6,322 bases of DNA from Candidatus Bathyarchaeota archaeon (GTDB lineage: Archaea > Thermoproteota > Bathyarchaeia > Bathyarchaeales > Bathyarchaeaceae): positions 1 through 6,322 of the forward strand of contig JAGLRI010000076.1 of assembly GCA_023136395.1 (NCBI GenBank), read 5' to 3'. The translations under genes were made by a program, and so were the position numbers. The notes under the pieces are model-generated. The model did no database searches. It was not told where the DNA came from and saw nothing but the letters and a program-made list of their open reading frames with translations. Of this stretch, positions 5,015-6,322 are shown piece by piece. Numbering within the stretch: the stretch's first letter is position 1; each line of letters begins with the position of its first letter.

Positions 5015-6322
5015 CTACCAACTCCCCTCCCTTTTTATTACACTTATAACTCTGTAACTCAGCAACCGAAGCATCCACCAAGCGTTTTCGATCATATGAT
5101 TAACTCTACTCTTCACAGAATTTGCCTTTGACTTGATTTCATTAAAATATGTTATGAACGACCTGTGCATTCCAAAAAATTTTATCTCTTTCCCTCTGAG
5201 ATACTGAATTGTAAGACGGATTTCAATCCAAATTGTTGTGAAAAAGGCCCCCGTTTTTCCGAGGAGTTTGGCTGAAAGATTCTTGGATTTCACTTTCAGA
5301 GGGAAAAAAGTTCCAACTGAAACGTCAACTGCTAATCGTCTTCTTTGTAGCTCTTCAAATTCTTTCAAGGAAGGAATTTTAATAGGTTGTTCGATAGTAA
5401 TTTTTCCAGGTTTTATGACCTGCCAATTGCTTATCTGCTGTTCTAAATACCAACTCCTTGCCGTTTTAAGACCAATGGCTGAGAGAAGTGTTACACCTAT
5501 AACGATGGGTAGGGTAGTAAAAAATGAAATACCACCCACTAAACCTGCAGAAACTACACTCCAATACGGATTAACTGCGGAGTAGAGGAAAACTACTCCT
5601 CGTCTCACGATGAAAATAATCGAGAAAAATAAATTTGCTAAAGCACCGCCGAAGATAATTTCACTCCTTTCTTTCTTAGCAGTCTTTGCAAGAATCCCCA
5701 AAGCTAATCCAAGGGTAATAATGGGAAGCAGAACATTGTCTCTAAGAAGGAAGAGGGCTGTCGCTGGAACGATTGCAATACCTGTAAGCTTCAACATTCC
5801 CTTTAATTTTACTTCTTTTTTCATCACCGAATAAAGGGCTGCAGCTTTATCAGAAATTCTTTGAAATTGATAACCTACCTTTTTCATGAAGTGATGCAGT
5901 TTTATCCTAAAAGCGGCTAAGCCTGTTTTAAGCCGCTCTCTCCACAATATAGTATAAAGAATCTGGCTTGAGGCCCAATTGATTCCCCAAGCTCCTGAAG
6001 CTAGTAGAACTGCTAAGGTTAAGGCCATAAGGACGTCCAAAAAAGCCACAGCGATCCAAGGATTTGGGATTAAATTTAAAGCAAAAAATATTATTTCATC
6101 TGGTAGAATGAGAAGAAGGGTGTCAGAGAAGATGTAAACCCTTCCATCATATGGGCCTGGTTCTACCTCTCCTCTCACTGGAATTTCCGCTTGCAGGATC
6201 AAATCGTTCAGAGTGTTAGGTTCGATTTTTGTTGCTCTTGGAAGTGGCGTAATCAACGCTGAAGCGTTTCCTCTGACCCAAACAAAGGTTTTAACCGGAA
6301 AAAGTGGCGGTCCACTTACGGA
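5015..6322 (-). CDS. Multi-spanning membrane protein with extracellular-looking N-terminal part (partial, 5' end outside window)
   Basis: The frame stays open to the right edge: 22 further codons precede the TTG at 6256 without a stop, and they read like protein (KTFVWVRGN). The true start is therefore probably beyond the window, and 435 residues are visible. Counted from the edge: about 1-65 is polar, proline/glycine-rich and looks like the end of an extracellular domain; a hydrophobic stretch with acidic residues is at 66-86; likely membrane helices are at about 89-112, 176-193, 197-212, 223-239 and 256-284; a basic loop lies at 113-175 and a basic, partly helical tail of 150 residues follows 284. 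Five helices with the N-terminal part outside and both basic regions inside fit the positive-inside rule. I do not recognise the family. The stop TAG is followed at once by the TTG of the CdvA-like gene, so the two are probably co-translated and may act together at the membrane. Confidence 0.85.
   Translation of the reverse strand, partial: SVSGPPLFPVKTFVWVRGNASALITPLPRATKIEPNTLNDLILQAEIPVRGEVEPGPYDGRVYIFSDTLLLILPDEIIFFALNLIPNPWIAVAFLDVLMALTLAVLLASGAWGINWASSQILYTILWRERLKTGLAAFRIKLHHFMKKVGYQFQRISDKAAALYSVMKKEVKLKGMLKLTGIAIVPATALFLLRDNVLLPIITLGLALGILAKTAKKERSEIIFGGALANLFFSIIFIVRRGVVFLYSAVNPYWSVVSAGLVGGISFFTTLPIVIGVTLLSAIGLKTARSWYLEQQISNWQVIKPGKITIEQPIKIPSLKEFEELQRRRLAVDVSVGTFFPLKVKSKNLSAKLLGKTGAFFTTIWIEIRLTIQYLRGKEIKFFGMHRSFITYFNEIKSKANSVKSRVNHMIENAWWMLRLLSYRVISVIKREGSW
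5022..5031 (-). promoter_or_regulatory. Strong ribosome binding site that supports the TTG start of the CdvA-like gene
   Basis: The minus strand reads GGGAGGGGAG, with 7 nt to TTG at 5014. It lies within the last codons of the membrane-protein gene and explains how a TTG placed directly after a stop codon can be used. Confidence 0.62.

Noticed and set aside
6254..6256. TTG as the start of the membrane-protein gene
   Set aside because: The frame is open to the window edge, the nearest ribosome-site-like sequence is about 12 nt away, and protein-like residues continue upstream.

Overview
The window looks archaeal, probably from the Thermoproteota side (for example a Bathyarchaeia-like lineage). 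The reasons are a CdvA-like PRC-barrel/coiled-coil protein, strong GGAGGTGA-type Shine-Dalgarno sites, frequent TTG starts (three of the five visible starts) and one archaeal-style BRE/TATA candidate. GC looks moderate (low to mid 40s by eye). This placement is inference; there is no rRNA or other marker in the window.

Layout, in the direction of transcription (all genes on the minus strand, right to left): (1) the 3' part of a membrane protein that enters from the right edge with an extracellular-looking segment, followed by about five membrane helices and a basic tail; (2) a 238-aa PRC-barrel plus coiled-coil protein that resembles the archaeal cell-division scaffold CdvA; (3) a 155-aa beta-rich protein with a proline-rich C-terminal end, perhaps of SecB-like fold; (4) a 185-aa protein I do not recognise; (5) a MoxR/CobS-type AAA+ ATPase; (6) a 552-aa protein with an N-terminal HEAGH zinc-protease-like motif and a C-terminal VWA domain with an intact MIDAS. 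Positions 1-464 lie downstream of the last gene and hold no convincing gene.

The genes are packed tightly: 0 nt, 18 nt and 61 nt between the first four, then two successive 4-nt TTGA overlaps that join genes 4, 5 and 6. They very likely form one operon whose promoter and first part lie beyond the right edge. The 61-nt gap holds a perfect 6-bp hairpin.

How the parts may work together: MoxR-type ATPases and VWA proteins normally act as a chaperone/remodelling pair on a third protein or complex. Here the pair is joined to a membrane protein and a CdvA-like, membrane-recruited scaffold. A reasonable inference is a membrane-associated assembly or remodelling machine in which the ATPase/VWA pair matures or remodels a complex built on the membrane protein and the coiled-coil protein. 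I do not know a described system with this gene set.
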